Program-made: the position numbers and the translations under genes
Shown here: in pieces, positions 1-8,970 of the stretch
Position numbering within the stretch: the stretch's first letter is position 1
How the letters are laid out: every line of letters begins with the position of its first letter
Assembly (NCBI GenBank): GCA_910577755.1
Contig: CAJTNL010000002.1
Span: 62,001 to 126,000 of the forward strand
Source of the DNA: an uncultured Eubacteriales bacterium
GTDB lineage: Bacteria > Bacillota > Clostridia > Oscillospirales > Acutalibacteraceae
Length of the DNA stretch: 64,000 nucleotides
Direction of reading: 5' to 3'
Notes under the pieces: model-generated
The model's database searches: none
The model's input: the letters and a program-made list of their open reading frames with translations, nothing else
Told to the model about the DNA's origin: nothing

Positions 1-380
1 AATGATAGGAGTATGAAAAATATTTATGCTGTTTAGCATGTTTGTAGTATAGAATTCTTATGTGATAGTTTTATGAACACAATTAGAAAATTATGCGAAA
101 ATAGTGTTAAATAAAATGGTTTGCGTTTTTTTGAGAAAAGATTTAAAGTTTAGACACACATTGAGTAAAGGATATAGGTTAAAATAATTTTATTGTTCAA
201 TTAGACCGTGTGTAAAATTTATAGATTAACAATTCTATTTATAAACAAATATAGAATCATATATGTATATATTTGAATGTTATAATAAAAAAAAATTAAA
301 AAAACGTATTCCTTGTAAAAAAAAGAATCATTATTTTATAGAATGTTTACAATTAGGTATGAATTTGAATTGTATAAGTG
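1..380. other. Intergenic, no gene seen
   Basis: Very AT-rich sequence with no ORF that has a convincing ribosome binding site. I see no FapR-like or FabT-like operator and no riboswitch fold in front of the fatty-acid operon. The left edge carries no recognisable gene end. Confidence 0.5.
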
Positions 381-409
381 TTTACTTTAAATGGCGAATC
401 CTTTATAAT
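381..409 (+). promoter_or_regulatory. Sigma-A promoter of the acc-fab operon
   Basis: TTTACT (381-386), a 17-nt spacer and a perfect TATAAT (404-409), about 70 nt before the accB start codon. It is the only well-formed promoter seen in front of the operon. Confidence 0.7.
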
Positions 410-479
410 AGATAACATATAAGCTAATAAAATTGATCTGATAGGAACTTCGTTTTGAGGCAGAAGGAGTATTGTATTT

Positions 480-950
480 ATGAATTTGCAAGATATGAAA
501 GAACTGATGAAAGAATTTAATGATTCTGATATCTATAAACTTTCCATCGAAATGGACGATGTAAAATTAAAGCTTGAAAAAGTGCAGCCGACACAACCGA
601 TTATGACTGCGCCGCCTGCTTTAATGCCGACAGCTGTTCCTTCTGTTCCGGCAAGTATCTCAACGGATTCCACTGTTCAGACGCCTGTGTCTGTTTTGGA
701 TTCTGCTCAGGGTACACCTGTAAAATCACCGGTGGTTGGTGTGTTTTATTGTGCAAGCGCACCAGATGCCCCGGCTTTTGTAAAGCTTGGTGACAAGGTG
801 CAAAAAGGGCAAACCTTATGTATTATTGAAGCTATGAAAATGATGAACGAAATTAAAGCGCCTGTTTCAGGTGAAATCATTAGCATTCTTGCAGAACAAG
901 AAGGTTTGGTAGAATACAACGAAACCATTATGGTTATAAAAGAATGCTGA
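480..950 (+). CDS. accB: Biotin carboxyl carrier protein of acetyl-CoA carboxylase
   Basis: AccB carries the biotin that shuttles CO2 from biotin carboxylase (AccC) to the carboxyltransferase (AccDA), making malonyl-CoA for fatty acid synthesis. The 156-residue protein has the usual layout: an N-terminal helix, a Pro/Ala/Val-rich flexible linker (about residues 38-80) and a C-terminal biotinyl domain. The biotinylation motif EAMKMMNE lies about 40 residues from the C-terminus and contains the acceptor lysine. The start has an AGAAGGAG Shine-Dalgarno. It is first in an eleven-gene fatty-acid operon, 23 nt before accC. The family is unambiguous. Confidence 0.97.
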   Translation: MNLQDMKELMKEFNDSDIYKLSIEMDDVKLKLEKVQPTQPIMTAPPALMPTAVPSVPASISTDSTVQTPVSVLDSAQGTPVKSPVVGVFYCASAPDAPAFVKLGDKVQKGQTLCIIEAMKMMNEIKAPVSGEIISILAEQEGLVEYNETIMVIKEC

Positions 951-973
951 TAAAGGGTTAGGGTGGACAATTC

Positions 974-2326
974 ATGTTTCAGAAAATATTGATTGCAAAT
1001 CGCGGAGAAATTGCAGTCCGGATTATTCGCGCATGTAAGGAACTTGGGATTGAAACAGTGGCAGTTTATTCTGAAATAGATAATAATGCGCTTCATGTAC
1101 AATTAGCAGACAAGGCAGTTTGTATTGGACCAGCCAAATCTACGGAAAGCTATTTGAATATGAAAAATATTCTTTCCGCTGCAGTTGCTCTAGGGGTGGA
1201 TGCCATCCATCCGGGTTTTGGTTTTTTGTCTGAAAATGCTACGTTTGCCCGTTTGGTAAATACTTGCGGCATTACTTTTATTGGACCAGATGGCGATGTG
1301 ATTGATCGAATGGGCAATAAATCTGCTGCCCGCGCTTTAATGCTTGAAAACGGTATACCCGTAGTGCCCGGTTCCAATGGCAGTGTAAAGAATTTAGAAG
1401 AAGCACAAAATGCGGCTGACGAAATAGGTTTTCCTGTATTGATAAAAGCGTCTGCAGGCGGTGGTGGCCGAGGTATGAGAAAAGCATTTACACAAGAAGA
1501 GTTTGAGCAGGCTTATACGGCAGCTAAAGCAGAAGCAAAAGCTTGTTTTAATGATGATGACATATACATTGAAAAATTGATTCTTAATCCAAAGCACATA
1601 GAGTTTCAGATTATGGCAGATAATTTTGGCAATGTGGTGCATTTAGGTGAACGTGACTGTTCAATTCAGAGACGAAATCAGAAGCTGCTGGAGGAAGGAC
1701 CTTCTGCTGCTTTGACACCCAAACTTCGTGAGAGCATGGGGCGTCATGCAGTACAGGCTGCAAAGGCTGCAGGTTATCGAAATGCTGGTACTATTGAATA
1801 TGTTCTGGATCAAAATGGAAATTACTATTTTATTGAAATGAATACTCGTATTCAAGTAGAACATCCTGTAACAGAAATGATTACCGGCATTGATTTGGTT
1901 CGCGAGCAAATTCTAATTGCATCTAATCATCCGCTTTCCTTTACACAGGATGACGTTGTGTTAAATGGTCACGCCATCGAATGCCGTATCAATGCAGAAA
2001 ATCCAAAAGAGGATTTTCGCCCTTGTCCTGGTCAGGTGTGTGGAATTAATTTGCCGGGAGGATTGGGTATACGTGTTGATTCAGCCTTATATCAAGGATA
2101 TAAAATTCCGGCGACATATGATTCTATGATTGCAAAATTGATTGTGTATGGCAATACGAGAGACGAAGCGATTTGTCGTATGAGCCGTGCTTTAGAAGAG
2201 ATGATTGTGCAAGGTGTAGATACGAATATTGAATTACATTATATGATTTTACAAAATGAGGTCTTTTTAAAAGGCGATTTTGATACCAGTTTTATTGAAA
2301 AGAACCTGGAGAAATTGGTGAAATAG
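974..2326 (+). CDS. accC: Acetyl-CoA carboxylase, biotin carboxylase subunit
   Basis: ATP-dependent carboxylation of the AccB biotin with bicarbonate. The 450-residue length is standard. The N-terminus (ILIANRGEIAVRIIRA) is the classic biotin carboxylase start. A glycine-rich ATP-grasp loop (GGGGRGMR) lies near residue 165. Further on are the ERDCSIQRRNQK and EMNTRIQVEHPVTE motifs of the ATP-grasp and catalytic regions. A GGGTGG-like ribosome site precedes the ATG. The stop codon abuts the accD start, so the two are probably translationally coupled. It is distinct from the biotin carboxylase half of pyruvate carboxylase at 41.4 kb. Confidence 0.98.
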   Translation: MFQKILIANRGEIAVRIIRACKELGIETVAVYSEIDNNALHVQLADKAVCIGPAKSTESYLNMKNILSAAVALGVDAIHPGFGFLSENATFARLVNTCGITFIGPDGDVIDRMGNKSAARALMLENGIPVVPGSNGSVKNLEEAQNAADEIGFPVLIKASAGGGGRGMRKAFTQEEFEQAYTAAKAEAKACFNDDDIYIEKLILNPKHIEFQIMADNFGNVVHLGERDCSIQRRNQKLLEEGPSAALTPKLRESMGRHAVQAAKAAGYRNAGTIEYVLDQNGNYYFIEMNTRIQVEHPVTEMITGIDLVREQILIASNHPLSFTQDDVVLNGHAIECRINAENPKEDFRPCPGQVCGINLPGGLGIRVDSALYQGYKIPATYDSMIAKLIVYGNTRDEAICRMSRALEEMIVQGVDTNIELHYMILQNEVFLKGDFDTSFIEKNLEKLVK

Positions 2327-3214
2327 ATGGAAGAACTGTTTAAAGAGCGACGAGAAAAATTGAATCTTCTCAAGACCCTACTCCGTAAACCAAAAGAAGA
2401 AAAGACAGGTGCTCATGTATCCAATGTTCCGGAGGGATTATATACGAAATGTCCGGAATGTGATCAGGGTTATTTGAGCGAGGATATTCAAAAAAATTTT
2501 TTTGTTTGTCCTGGTTGTGGTCATCATTTTAAAATTACGGCAGCAGACCGTATTGAGCTGTTGGTTGACAAAGATAGTTTTAGAGAAATTACGCCAAGAT
2601 TAAGAACTCAGAATGTATTGGGTTTCCCAAACTATACGCAAAAGCTAGCGCATTTAGAAAAAACTACTGGTTTAAATGATGCGGTTGTAACAGGGATTGC
2701 CAAGGTATGCGGTTTGCGTGTGGTAGTAGGTGTTATGGATAGCCGATTTTTAATGGGCAGTATGGGCAGTGTGGTAGGAGAAAAAATTACACGAGCTATT
2801 GAATATGCTACAAAGCGTCGGTTGCCGTTGCTAATTTTCAGTGCGTCCGGTGGTGCAAGAATGCAGGAGGGTATTATTTCTTTAATGCAGATGTCTAAAA
2901 CTAGCAGTGCTCTGGCAAAGCACAATGCGGCGGGCTTATTATATATATCTTATCTGACGCATCCCACAACAGGGGGAGTTACGGCAAGTTTTGCCTCTTT
3001 GGGAGATATTATGCTGGCAGAGCCGAAAGCTTTGATTGGATTTGCAGGACCTAGGGTGATTGAGCAGACCATTAAACAAAAATTGCCGGAGGGGTTTCAA
3101 CGTTCTGAATTTTTGCAACAGCAGGGATTTATAGATCAGGTTGTAGAGCGTAAAAAAATGCGCGCTACCATTGCATTGTTATTGAGACTTCATGCAAGGG
3201 AGGCAACGCTTTAA
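2327..3214 (+). CDS. accD: Acetyl-CoA carboxylase carboxyltransferase subunit beta
   Basis: The beta half of the carboxyltransferase that moves CO2 from carboxybiotin to acetyl-CoA. The 295-residue protein has the N-terminal four-cysteine zinc ribbon typical of AccD (CPEC near residue 38 and CPGC near residue 60). A crotonase-type core with a GGARMQEG oxyanion-hole segment follows. The ATG comes immediately after the accC stop, and its own stop overlaps the accA start by one base (TAATG). This is tight coupling, as expected for subunits of an alpha2-beta2 complex. Confidence 0.97.
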   Translation: MEELFKERREKLNLLKTLLRKPKEEKTGAHVSNVPEGLYTKCPECDQGYLSEDIQKNFFVCPGCGHHFKITAADRIELLVDKDSFREITPRLRTQNVLGFPNYTQKLAHLEKTTGLNDAVVTGIAKVCGLRVVVGVMDSRFLMGSMGSVVGEKITRAIEYATKRRLPLLIFSASGGARMQEGIISLMQMSKTSSALAKHNAAGLLYISYLTHPTTGGVTASFASLGDIMLAEPKALIGFAGPRVIEQTIKQKLPEGFQRSEFLQQQGFIDQVVERKKMRATIALLLRLHAREATL

Positions 3215-4164
3215 TGTCTATTCAAGAAGCAGAAGTGCAAATCCGTAAAATTGAAGAAGAGATTCATTTGCTGGAACAAAGGGATTCACCGGATATTGAT
3301 TTTGCGGTTATGAAAGAAGAGTTGGAAAAAGCCAGGCATAAAATACAGACAAAGGCATATGCCAATTTGTCCAGCTACGATAAAGTGTATTTAGCGCGTA
3401 AATCTACCCGCCCTAATATACGCGATTATATTAGTAACGTATTTGAGAATTTTTTTGAACAGAGGGGCGACCGTCTTTATCGTGACGATTGTTCTATTAT
3501 CGGTGGAATTGCCATGTTTCGTGATATGCCAGTGACGGTACTAGGGCATCAAAAAGGTAAAAGTCTGGAAGAAAATTTGCTTTGCAATTTTGGTATGCCG
3601 AATCCAGAAGGGTATCGCAAAGCGTTGCGTATTATGAAACAGGCTGAAAAATTCAAACGTCCTATTATTACTTTTATTGATACGGCAGGTGCATATCCTG
3701 GTATTGAAGCAGAAGAACATGGCCAAGGTGAAGCAATAGCTCGTAATTTAATGGAAATGTGTAATTTGACTGTGCCGGTTATTAGCATTGTAATTGGTGA
3801 AGGCGGAAGTGGCGGCGCTTTGGCTTTATCAATTGCTAACCGTATTTGGATGCTGGAAAACGCCGTATATTCTGTTTTATCACCAGAAGGCTTTGCAACA
3901 ATTTTATGGAAGGACAGCTCCAAAGCAAAAGAAGCCAGCGAGATTATGAAGTTAACAGCACAGGATTTGTATGCGTTTAATATTGTAGATGTGATTGTAA
4001 AAGAACCTATGGGGAATTTAAACGAACATGCGGATTTTATATACACACAATTAAGAGATATGCTGAACAATGAACTAGTTGCTCTTAGTAAAATGAGCGA
4101 ACGTGCATTGTTGGAGCAGCGTTATAAAAAGTTCCGCAGTATTGGTGATTGCAGCGGTATTTAA
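3214..4164 (+). CDS. accA: Acetyl-CoA carboxylase carboxyltransferase subunit alpha
   Basis: Alpha half of the carboxyltransferase, partner of AccD. The 316-residue protein has the N-terminal helical part typical of AccA, then a crotonase-fold core with the signatures GAYPGIEAEE and GEGGSGGALA that build the acyl-CoA oxyanion hole. The start codon overlaps the accD stop (TAATG). It lies 23 nt before fabH, whose own AAGGAG site shows that translation restarts there. Confidence 0.97.
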   Translation: MSIQEAEVQIRKIEEEIHLLEQRDSPDIDFAVMKEELEKARHKIQTKAYANLSSYDKVYLARKSTRPNIRDYISNVFENFFEQRGDRLYRDDCSIIGGIAMFRDMPVTVLGHQKGKSLEENLLCNFGMPNPEGYRKALRIMKQAEKFKRPIITFIDTAGAYPGIEAEEHGQGEAIARNLMEMCNLTVPVISIVIGEGGSGGALALSIANRIWMLENAVYSVLSPEGFATILWKDSSKAKEASEIMKLTAQDLYAFNIVDVIVKEPMGNLNEHADFIYTQLRDMLNNELVALSKMSERALLEQRYKKFRSIGDCSGI

Positions 4165-4187
4165 GTAAAAATTAGCAAGGAGTTTGT

Positions 4188-5141
4188 ATGAGCGGAATTG
4201 ATATTTTAGGTACAGGACATTATGTACCCGAAAATAGGCTAAGCAATGATGATCTTTCGAAGATGGTAAAAACAAATGATGAATGGATATTTCCAAGAAC
4301 AGGTATTAAAACACGTCATATTAGCAAAACAGAAAATACCTCTGAATTAGCATATCAAGCTGCAAAAAAAGCTATTGAAAATAGCGGTATAGATAAAAGT
4401 GACATTGGTTTTATCATTGTCGCAACCTGCAGTGCGGATAACATTATGCCTTCAGTGGCTTGTATGCTGCTGGATCGCTTAGATCTCAACAATCAACATG
4501 TAATGGCTTTTGATTTAAACGCTGCGTGTACCGGTTTTGTGTATGCTTTATCTGTTGCAAATGCTTTGCTGGCAACGCGTCCTGACAAATGTGCAGTTGT
4601 TATCGGGGCGGAGGTATTTTCCAAATTGCTGGATTATACAGATCGTTCTACCTGTATTTTGTTTGGTGATGGTGCAGGCGCAGTAGTAGTGAAATATTGC
4701 GCCTCAGCTAAATTTTATCAAGTGATATCTTCAAAAGGAAATACGGATGCACTGCGTATTCCAGGAGTTCCGTTTTATGATTGTACCGAACCGTCTTATT
4801 GTACAATGAATGGACAGGAGGTTTTTAAATTTGCTGTAGAATACCCGTCGTATTCTATGCAGGAGGTTTTGGACCATTTAGGTTATACGATGAAAGATAT
4901 CCATTATGTATTATTTCATCAGGCAAATGCACGTATTGTTGCTTCAGTAAGCAAGCGGATGAAAATTAGACAAGAGCAGCTTTATATGAATATTGAGGAA
5001 TATGGCAATACTTCGGCTGCAAGTATTGCAATTATGCTGGATGAAATGAATCAGAAAGGTCTGCTGAAAAAAGGCATGAAATTATTACTGGTTGGTTTTG
5101 GTGCAGGACTTACTTGGGGTACCATATATTTAGAGTGGTGA
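4188..5141 (+). CDS. fabH: Beta-ketoacyl-ACP synthase III
   Basis: Starts each fatty-acid chain by condensing acetyl-CoA (or branched acyl-CoA) with malonyl-ACP. The 317-residue thiolase-fold enzyme shows the Cys-His-Asn catalytic triad: Cys in NAACTGFVYAL, His in HQANARI and Asn in GNTSAAS. AAGGAG lies 7 nt ahead of the ATG. The cluster has no acpP between fabH and fabK, a place where Streptococcus-type clusters carry it. The residues lining the primer pocket cannot be judged by eye, so straight- versus branched-chain specificity is open. Confidence 0.97.
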   Translation: MSGIDILGTGHYVPENRLSNDDLSKMVKTNDEWIFPRTGIKTRHISKTENTSELAYQAAKKAIENSGIDKSDIGFIIVATCSADNIMPSVACMLLDRLDLNNQHVMAFDLNAACTGFVYALSVANALLATRPDKCAVVIGAEVFSKLLDYTDRSTCILFGDGAGAVVVKYCASAKFYQVISSKGNTDALRIPGVPFYDCTEPSYCTMNGQEVFKFAVEYPSYSMQEVLDHLGYTMKDIHYVLFHQANARIVASVSKRMKIRQEQLYMNIEEYGNTSAASIAIMLDEMNQKGLLKKGMKLLLVGFGAGLTWGTIYLEW

Positions 5142-5195
5142 CCGGCGTTTGTTTTATCTTTAAGAATTCGATGAGAGTGAATTTTGGAGGTTTCC

Positions 5196-6128
5196 ATGAA
5201 GTTAACTGAAATGTTAGGGATTAAATATCCTTTAATACAGGGAGGCATGTCTAATATTGCAACAGGTGAGTTTGCTGCTGCGGTTTCCAATGCAGGCGGT
5301 CTGGGGGTAATTGCAGTAGGCAGTATGACGGTAGATATGGTACGTAAGCATGTGCAAATATGCCGTAGTCTTACAAATCAACCGTTTGGCGTTAATCTTA
5401 TTTTAATCAATCCTGATGCTGATGCCATTGCCCAAATGTTGATTGAAGAGAAAGTTCAGGTGGTCACTACGGGCGCAGGGAATCCGGGTAAATACATAGC
5501 AGCGTGGAAAGAAGCAGGTATGAAGGTTTTTCCGGTTGTACCGTCAGTGGCGTTGGCGCAACGTATGGAACGCAGTGGTGCAGACGCAATTATTGTAGAG
5601 GGAACAGAAGCTGGTGGACATATTGGAGAGTTAACGACTCTTGCCTTAGTTCCGCAGGTTGTGGATGCAGTGAATATTCCTGTGATTGCAGCAGGAGGTA
5701 TTGCAAGCGGACGTCAAATGTTAGCGACGTTTGCTTTGGGGGCCAGCGGAGTACAGGTTGGTACATGCTTACTGGTTTCAGAGGAATGTCCTATTCATCC
5801 AAATTACAAAGATGCCATTTGTAAATCCGGAGATACAGACACAATAGTTACTGGAAGAATTGCCGGAACTCCAGTACGGATTATCAAAAATAAAATGGCG
5901 CGAGAATATATTAAAAAAGAAAAACAGGGTGCTACTGCAATGGAGCTAGAGGTATATACACTTGGTTCTTTAAGAAAAGCAGTTGTTGATGGAGATATAC
6001 AAAACGGTTCTCTTATGGCGGGACAGGTTGCAGGACAATGTAAAGAAATCCGACCGCTTAAAACAATTATTGAAAACTTATTTGAAGAATACAAGCAGGC
6101 ATATTTGACGTTGGAAAAGGAAATTTAG
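5196..6128 (+). CDS. fabK: FMN-dependent enoyl-ACP reductase II
   Basis: Carries out the last reduction of each elongation cycle (trans-2-enoyl-ACP to acyl-ACP) with FMN and NAD(P)H. About 310 residues in a TIM-barrel of the nitronate monooxygenase/FabK family. The start reads LGIKYPLIQGGMSNIATGEFAAAVSNAGG. The sequence VEGTEAGGHIGE contains the conserved Gly-His region, and the flavin phosphate loops AAGGIASGR and GVQVGT follow. An in-frame TTG at 5184 would extend it by four residues, but GGAGG (5186-5190) sits 5 nt before the ATG at 5196, which I take as the start. Confidence 0.93.
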   Translation: MKLTEMLGIKYPLIQGGMSNIATGEFAAAVSNAGGLGVIAVGSMTVDMVRKHVQICRSLTNQPFGVNLILINPDADAIAQMLIEEKVQVVTTGAGNPGKYIAAWKEAGMKVFPVVPSVALAQRMERSGADAIIVEGTEAGGHIGELTTLALVPQVVDAVNIPVIAAGGIASGRQMLATFALGASGVQVGTCLLVSEECPIHPNYKDAICKSGDTDTIVTGRIAGTPVRIIKNKMAREYIKKEKQGATAMELEVYTLGSLRKAVVDGDIQNGSLMAGQVAGQCKEIRPLKTIIENLFEEYKQAYLTLEKEI

Positions 6129-6131
6129 CTT

Positions 6132-7205
6132 ATGCAAACGATCAAACTTAAAAATAAGACAATACAGGTTCCAATTATTCAAGGTGGCATGGGCGTAGGA
6201 ATATCGCTTGGCAATCTGGCAGGGCACGTGGCTCAATGTGGTGGTCTCGGTGTAATTTCAACTGCCCATACTGGTTACCGGCTAGATGATTTTTGGGATA
6301 ATTTTTTAGAGGATAATTTGACCGAGCTAAAAAATGAGATTAGAAAAGCTAAAGATATTGCCCAAGGAAAGGGTATGGTTGGCATTAATGTTATGGTTGC
6401 CTTACGTCATTATGACAAAATGGTAAGGGCCGCTATCGAGGGCGGCGCAGATGCCATTATTTCGGGGGCAGGACTGCCTATGGAATTGCCTGGAATTGTA
6501 GGTGATGCCGATATTGCGATTGCACCGATTGTATCTTCAGGTAAAGCAGCAAGAATAATTTGTCAGGCTTGGAAAAAACGTCACGATCGTCTGCCGGATT
6601 TTATTGTAATTGAGGGCAGTAAGGCAGGGGGACATCTGGGATTTTCTTATCAAGAGCTGATTGAACAGAAAGAACAGCCTTTGGAGGAGATTTTTAAAGA
6701 TGTTCAAGGGATTATAAAAGGTTTTGAGGAGAAATATCAGGCGCAGATTCCCATTTTTGTTGCCGGCGGTATTTATAGTGGTCATGATTTAAGAAAATTT
6801 ACAGACATGGGAGCTGCGGGCGCGCAAATTGCAACACGATTTATTGCAACCTATGAATGTGATGCAAGCCCAGAATTTAAAAAGCACTATATTAACGTAA
6901 AGCCAGAGGATATTGTGTTGATACAAAGCACGGTCGGTATGCCGGGTAGAGCGTTACGCTCTCCGTTTATTGAGCGCCGTGAACGTGGTGAAGTTGATCA
7001 TATCAGCCGTTGTGTAGTATGTTTGCGCCCCTGCGATCCAAGAGTAGTTGACTATTGTATTACAAAGGCGTTAACGGAGGCGGCCAAAGGTAATTGGGAA
7101 GAAGGTCTGTTCTTTTGTGGAAGTAATGGTTATCGTATGGATAAAATTGTACATGTAAAAGAGGTTATTGACGAAATTATGAGCGAATACCAAAGTAATG
7201 GGTAG
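6132..7205 (+). CDS. Second FabK-like flavin oxidoreductase (nitronate monooxygenase family)
   Basis: A 357-residue relative of FabK, 3 nt downstream of it. The N-terminus (QVPIIQGGMGVGISLGNLAGHV) and the motifs GSKAGGHLGFS, VAGGIYSG and GAAGAQIATRF mark an FMN TIM-barrel of the NMO/2-nitropropane dioxygenase family. Unlike FabK it has a C-terminal extension with clustered cysteines (CVVCLRPCDPRVVDYC). Longer NMO-family proteins of this type are common in Clostridia, and their physiological substrate is mostly unknown. Its place inside the fab operon suggests a role in acyl-chain chemistry, such as an isomerase or alternative enoyl reductase, but that is inference. It could also be a detoxifying nitronate oxidase. 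Confidence 0.85.
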   Translation: MQTIKLKNKTIQVPIIQGGMGVGISLGNLAGHVAQCGGLGVISTAHTGYRLDDFWDNFLEDNLTELKNEIRKAKDIAQGKGMVGINVMVALRHYDKMVRAAIEGGADAIISGAGLPMELPGIVGDADIAIAPIVSSGKAARIICQAWKKRHDRLPDFIVIEGSKAGGHLGFSYQELIEQKEQPLEEIFKDVQGIIKGFEEKYQAQIPIFVAGGIYSGHDLRKFTDMGAAGAQIATRFIATYECDASPEFKKHYINVKPEDIVLIQSTVGMPGRALRSPFIERRERGEVDHISRCVVCLRPCDPRVVDYCITKALTEAAKGNWEEGLFFCGSNGYRMDKIVHVKEVIDEIMSEYQSNG

Positions 7206-7242
7206 TAATCAATCGTTTTTGAGAAAAGGCATGGTGAAATTC

Positions 7243-8172
7243 ATGAAGACAGCATTTGTTTATGCAGGACAAGGAAGCCAGATTGTTGGCATGGGGAAAG
7301 AGTTCTATCAGAATTTTTCTATAGCACAAGAGGTTTTTGATGGGATAGAGTTAGATTTTGATGTTAAAAAGCTTTGTTTTGAAGGTCCTCTGGAAACCCT
7401 GTCCCAGACACAATATACACAGCCTTGTATGGTTGCTGTAGCAATCATAATCACGGAGATTTTAAAGGAACACGGCATTGTGCCTGAAATGGCGGCCGGT
7501 TTAAGCCTTGGTGAATATTCTGCTTTGTATGCTTCAGGCGCACTTGATAGAAAAACGGCTTTGGAACTGGTGCGTTACCGCGGCAGAATAATGGAGGAAG
7601 CTGTACAAGGTATTGAAAGCAAAATGGTTGCAGTGCTGGGATTAGAACGGGAGTTTGTAGAGCAGGCATGTGCGGCAGGGGCTCAATTTGGTTTGGTGCA
7701 GCCTGCAAATTATAATTGTCCCGGACAAATTGTGATTGGCGGAGAAGTAACAGCTGTTGATAAGGCTGCAGAGCGTGCGTTAGAGTTGAAAGCAAAACGA
7801 GTTATACCATTGAATGTAAGCGGACCGTTTCATACTGCTTTATTAGAGCCGGCTTCCAAAAAATTAGCAGAAAGATTAAACAGAGTTGCGTTTGGAGATT
7901 TGCAAATACCAGTTGTATTTAATACGACTGCAAGTGAAATACAACCGGAACAAACGATTGAGGGGCTTTTAACAAAGCAAATTATGTCGCCTGTATACTT
8001 TGAGGACAGCATCCGTTATATGCTGGACTGGGGAATTGATACATTTGTAGAGATAGGTCCAGGTAAAGTGCTAAGCGGATTTATTAAAAAAATTTCTAAA
8101 AATACCGCAATATATCAGGTAGAGGATATTGCGTCCTTAAACAAAACTGTAGAAAGTATAAAGGGGGAATAG
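7243..8172 (+). CDS. fabD: Malonyl-CoA:ACP transacylase
   Basis: Transfers malonyl groups from CoA to acyl carrier protein to supply extender units. It shows the FabD opening TAFVYAGQGSQIVGMG, the nucleophile motif GLSLGEYSAL with the active Ser, and the catalytic His in GPFHTALLEPA. The open frame begins at 7198, overlapping the preceding gene, but MKTAFVYAGQG at 7243 matches the family N-terminus. That start gives about 309 residues, the normal size. ATG 7231 is an alternative. The gene ends one base before fabG. Confidence 0.95.
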   Translation: MKTAFVYAGQGSQIVGMGKEFYQNFSIAQEVFDGIELDFDVKKLCFEGPLETLSQTQYTQPCMVAVAIIITEILKEHGIVPEMAAGLSLGEYSALYASGALDRKTALELVRYRGRIMEEAVQGIESKMVAVLGLEREFVEQACAAGAQFGLVQPANYNCPGQIVIGGEVTAVDKAAERALELKAKRVIPLNVSGPFHTALLEPASKKLAERLNRVAFGDLQIPVVFNTTASEIQPEQTIEGLLTKQIMSPVYFEDSIRYMLDWGIDTFVEIGPGKVLSGFIKKISKNTAIYQVEDIASLNKTVESIKGE

Positions 8173-8173
8173 T

Positions 8174-8917
8174 ATGGATTTAAAAAATAAAGTGGCCATT
8201 GTAACAGGAGGCAGCCGTGGTATTGGTAAAGAAATTTGTTTAAAATTTGCGTCTTTGGGCGCTAACTTAGTCATTAATTATATGAGCAACGAAAGCCTTG
8301 CAATGGAAGTTAAAAAAGAGTGTGAAAAGTTAGGTGCACAGGTTGCGTTAAGTTTGGGAGATGTTTCTAAAATGGCGGACTGCGAAGCGTTGTTTCAAAC
8401 AGCAAAAGATACTTTTGGTAGAGTGGATATTCTGGTAAATAATGCAGGTATTACAAGAGACAATCTTTTGATGCGTATGAGCGAAGAAGAATTCGACTCA
8501 GTCATTGCAGTAAATTTAAAAGGCGCATGGAATTGTATGAAACAAGCGGCGCGACCCATGATGAAGCAAAAGTACGGTAAAGTGATTAACATGACTTCTG
8601 TGGTTGGTGTAAGCGGTAATGCGGGTCAAATGAATTACGCTGCTAGTAAAGCTGGTGTAATTGGTATGACAAAATCTATGGCAAAAGAGCTTGCTAATCG
8701 TGGTATAACGGTTAATGCAATTGCACCTGGTTTTATTCAAACAGATATGACAAATGTATTAACAGATGAAGTGAAAGATGAAGTGAAACGAGTCATTCCA
8801 ATGGGTGTTATGGGTAAAGTGGAGGATGTTGCAAATTTAGCGGCATTTTTAGCAAGCGATGAATCTGGCTATATTACAGGTCAGGTAATTCATGTTGATG
8901 GCGGTATGGTGATGTAA
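8174..8917 (+). CDS. fabG: 3-oxoacyl-ACP reductase
   Basis: NADPH-dependent reduction of 3-oxoacyl-ACP to 3-hydroxyacyl-ACP. The 247-residue classical short-chain dehydrogenase shows the cofactor motif TGGSRGIG, the NNAG motif, and the catalytic Ser/Tyr/Lys in MTSVVGVSG and YAASK. The C-terminus IHVDGGMVM is typical of FabG. The ATG follows fabD by one base, with the AAAGGGGG run at the fabD end as ribosome site. Confidence 0.97.
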   Translation: MDLKNKVAIVTGGSRGIGKEICLKFASLGANLVINYMSNESLAMEVKKECEKLGAQVALSLGDVSKMADCEALFQTAKDTFGRVDILVNNAGITRDNLLMRMSEEEFDSVIAVNLKGAWNCMKQAARPMMKQKYGKVINMTSVVGVSGNAGQMNYAASKAGVIGMTKSMAKELANRGITVNAIAPGFIQTDMTNVLTDEVKDEVKRVIPMGVMGKVEDVANLAAFLASDESGYITGQVIHVDGGMVM

Positions 8918-8970
8918 GAAAGAGCAGATAATTGATTTCTGCTCAAGGGAGCAGAGAAAAGGAGCATAGT

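Noticed and set aside
1..479. FapR or FabT operator before accB
   Set aside because: I looked for the TAGTACCTA core and FabT-like palindromes and found none.
3549..4070. 173-residue antisense ORF inside accA
   Set aside because: No ribosome site or recognisable product; it overlaps an unambiguous gene.
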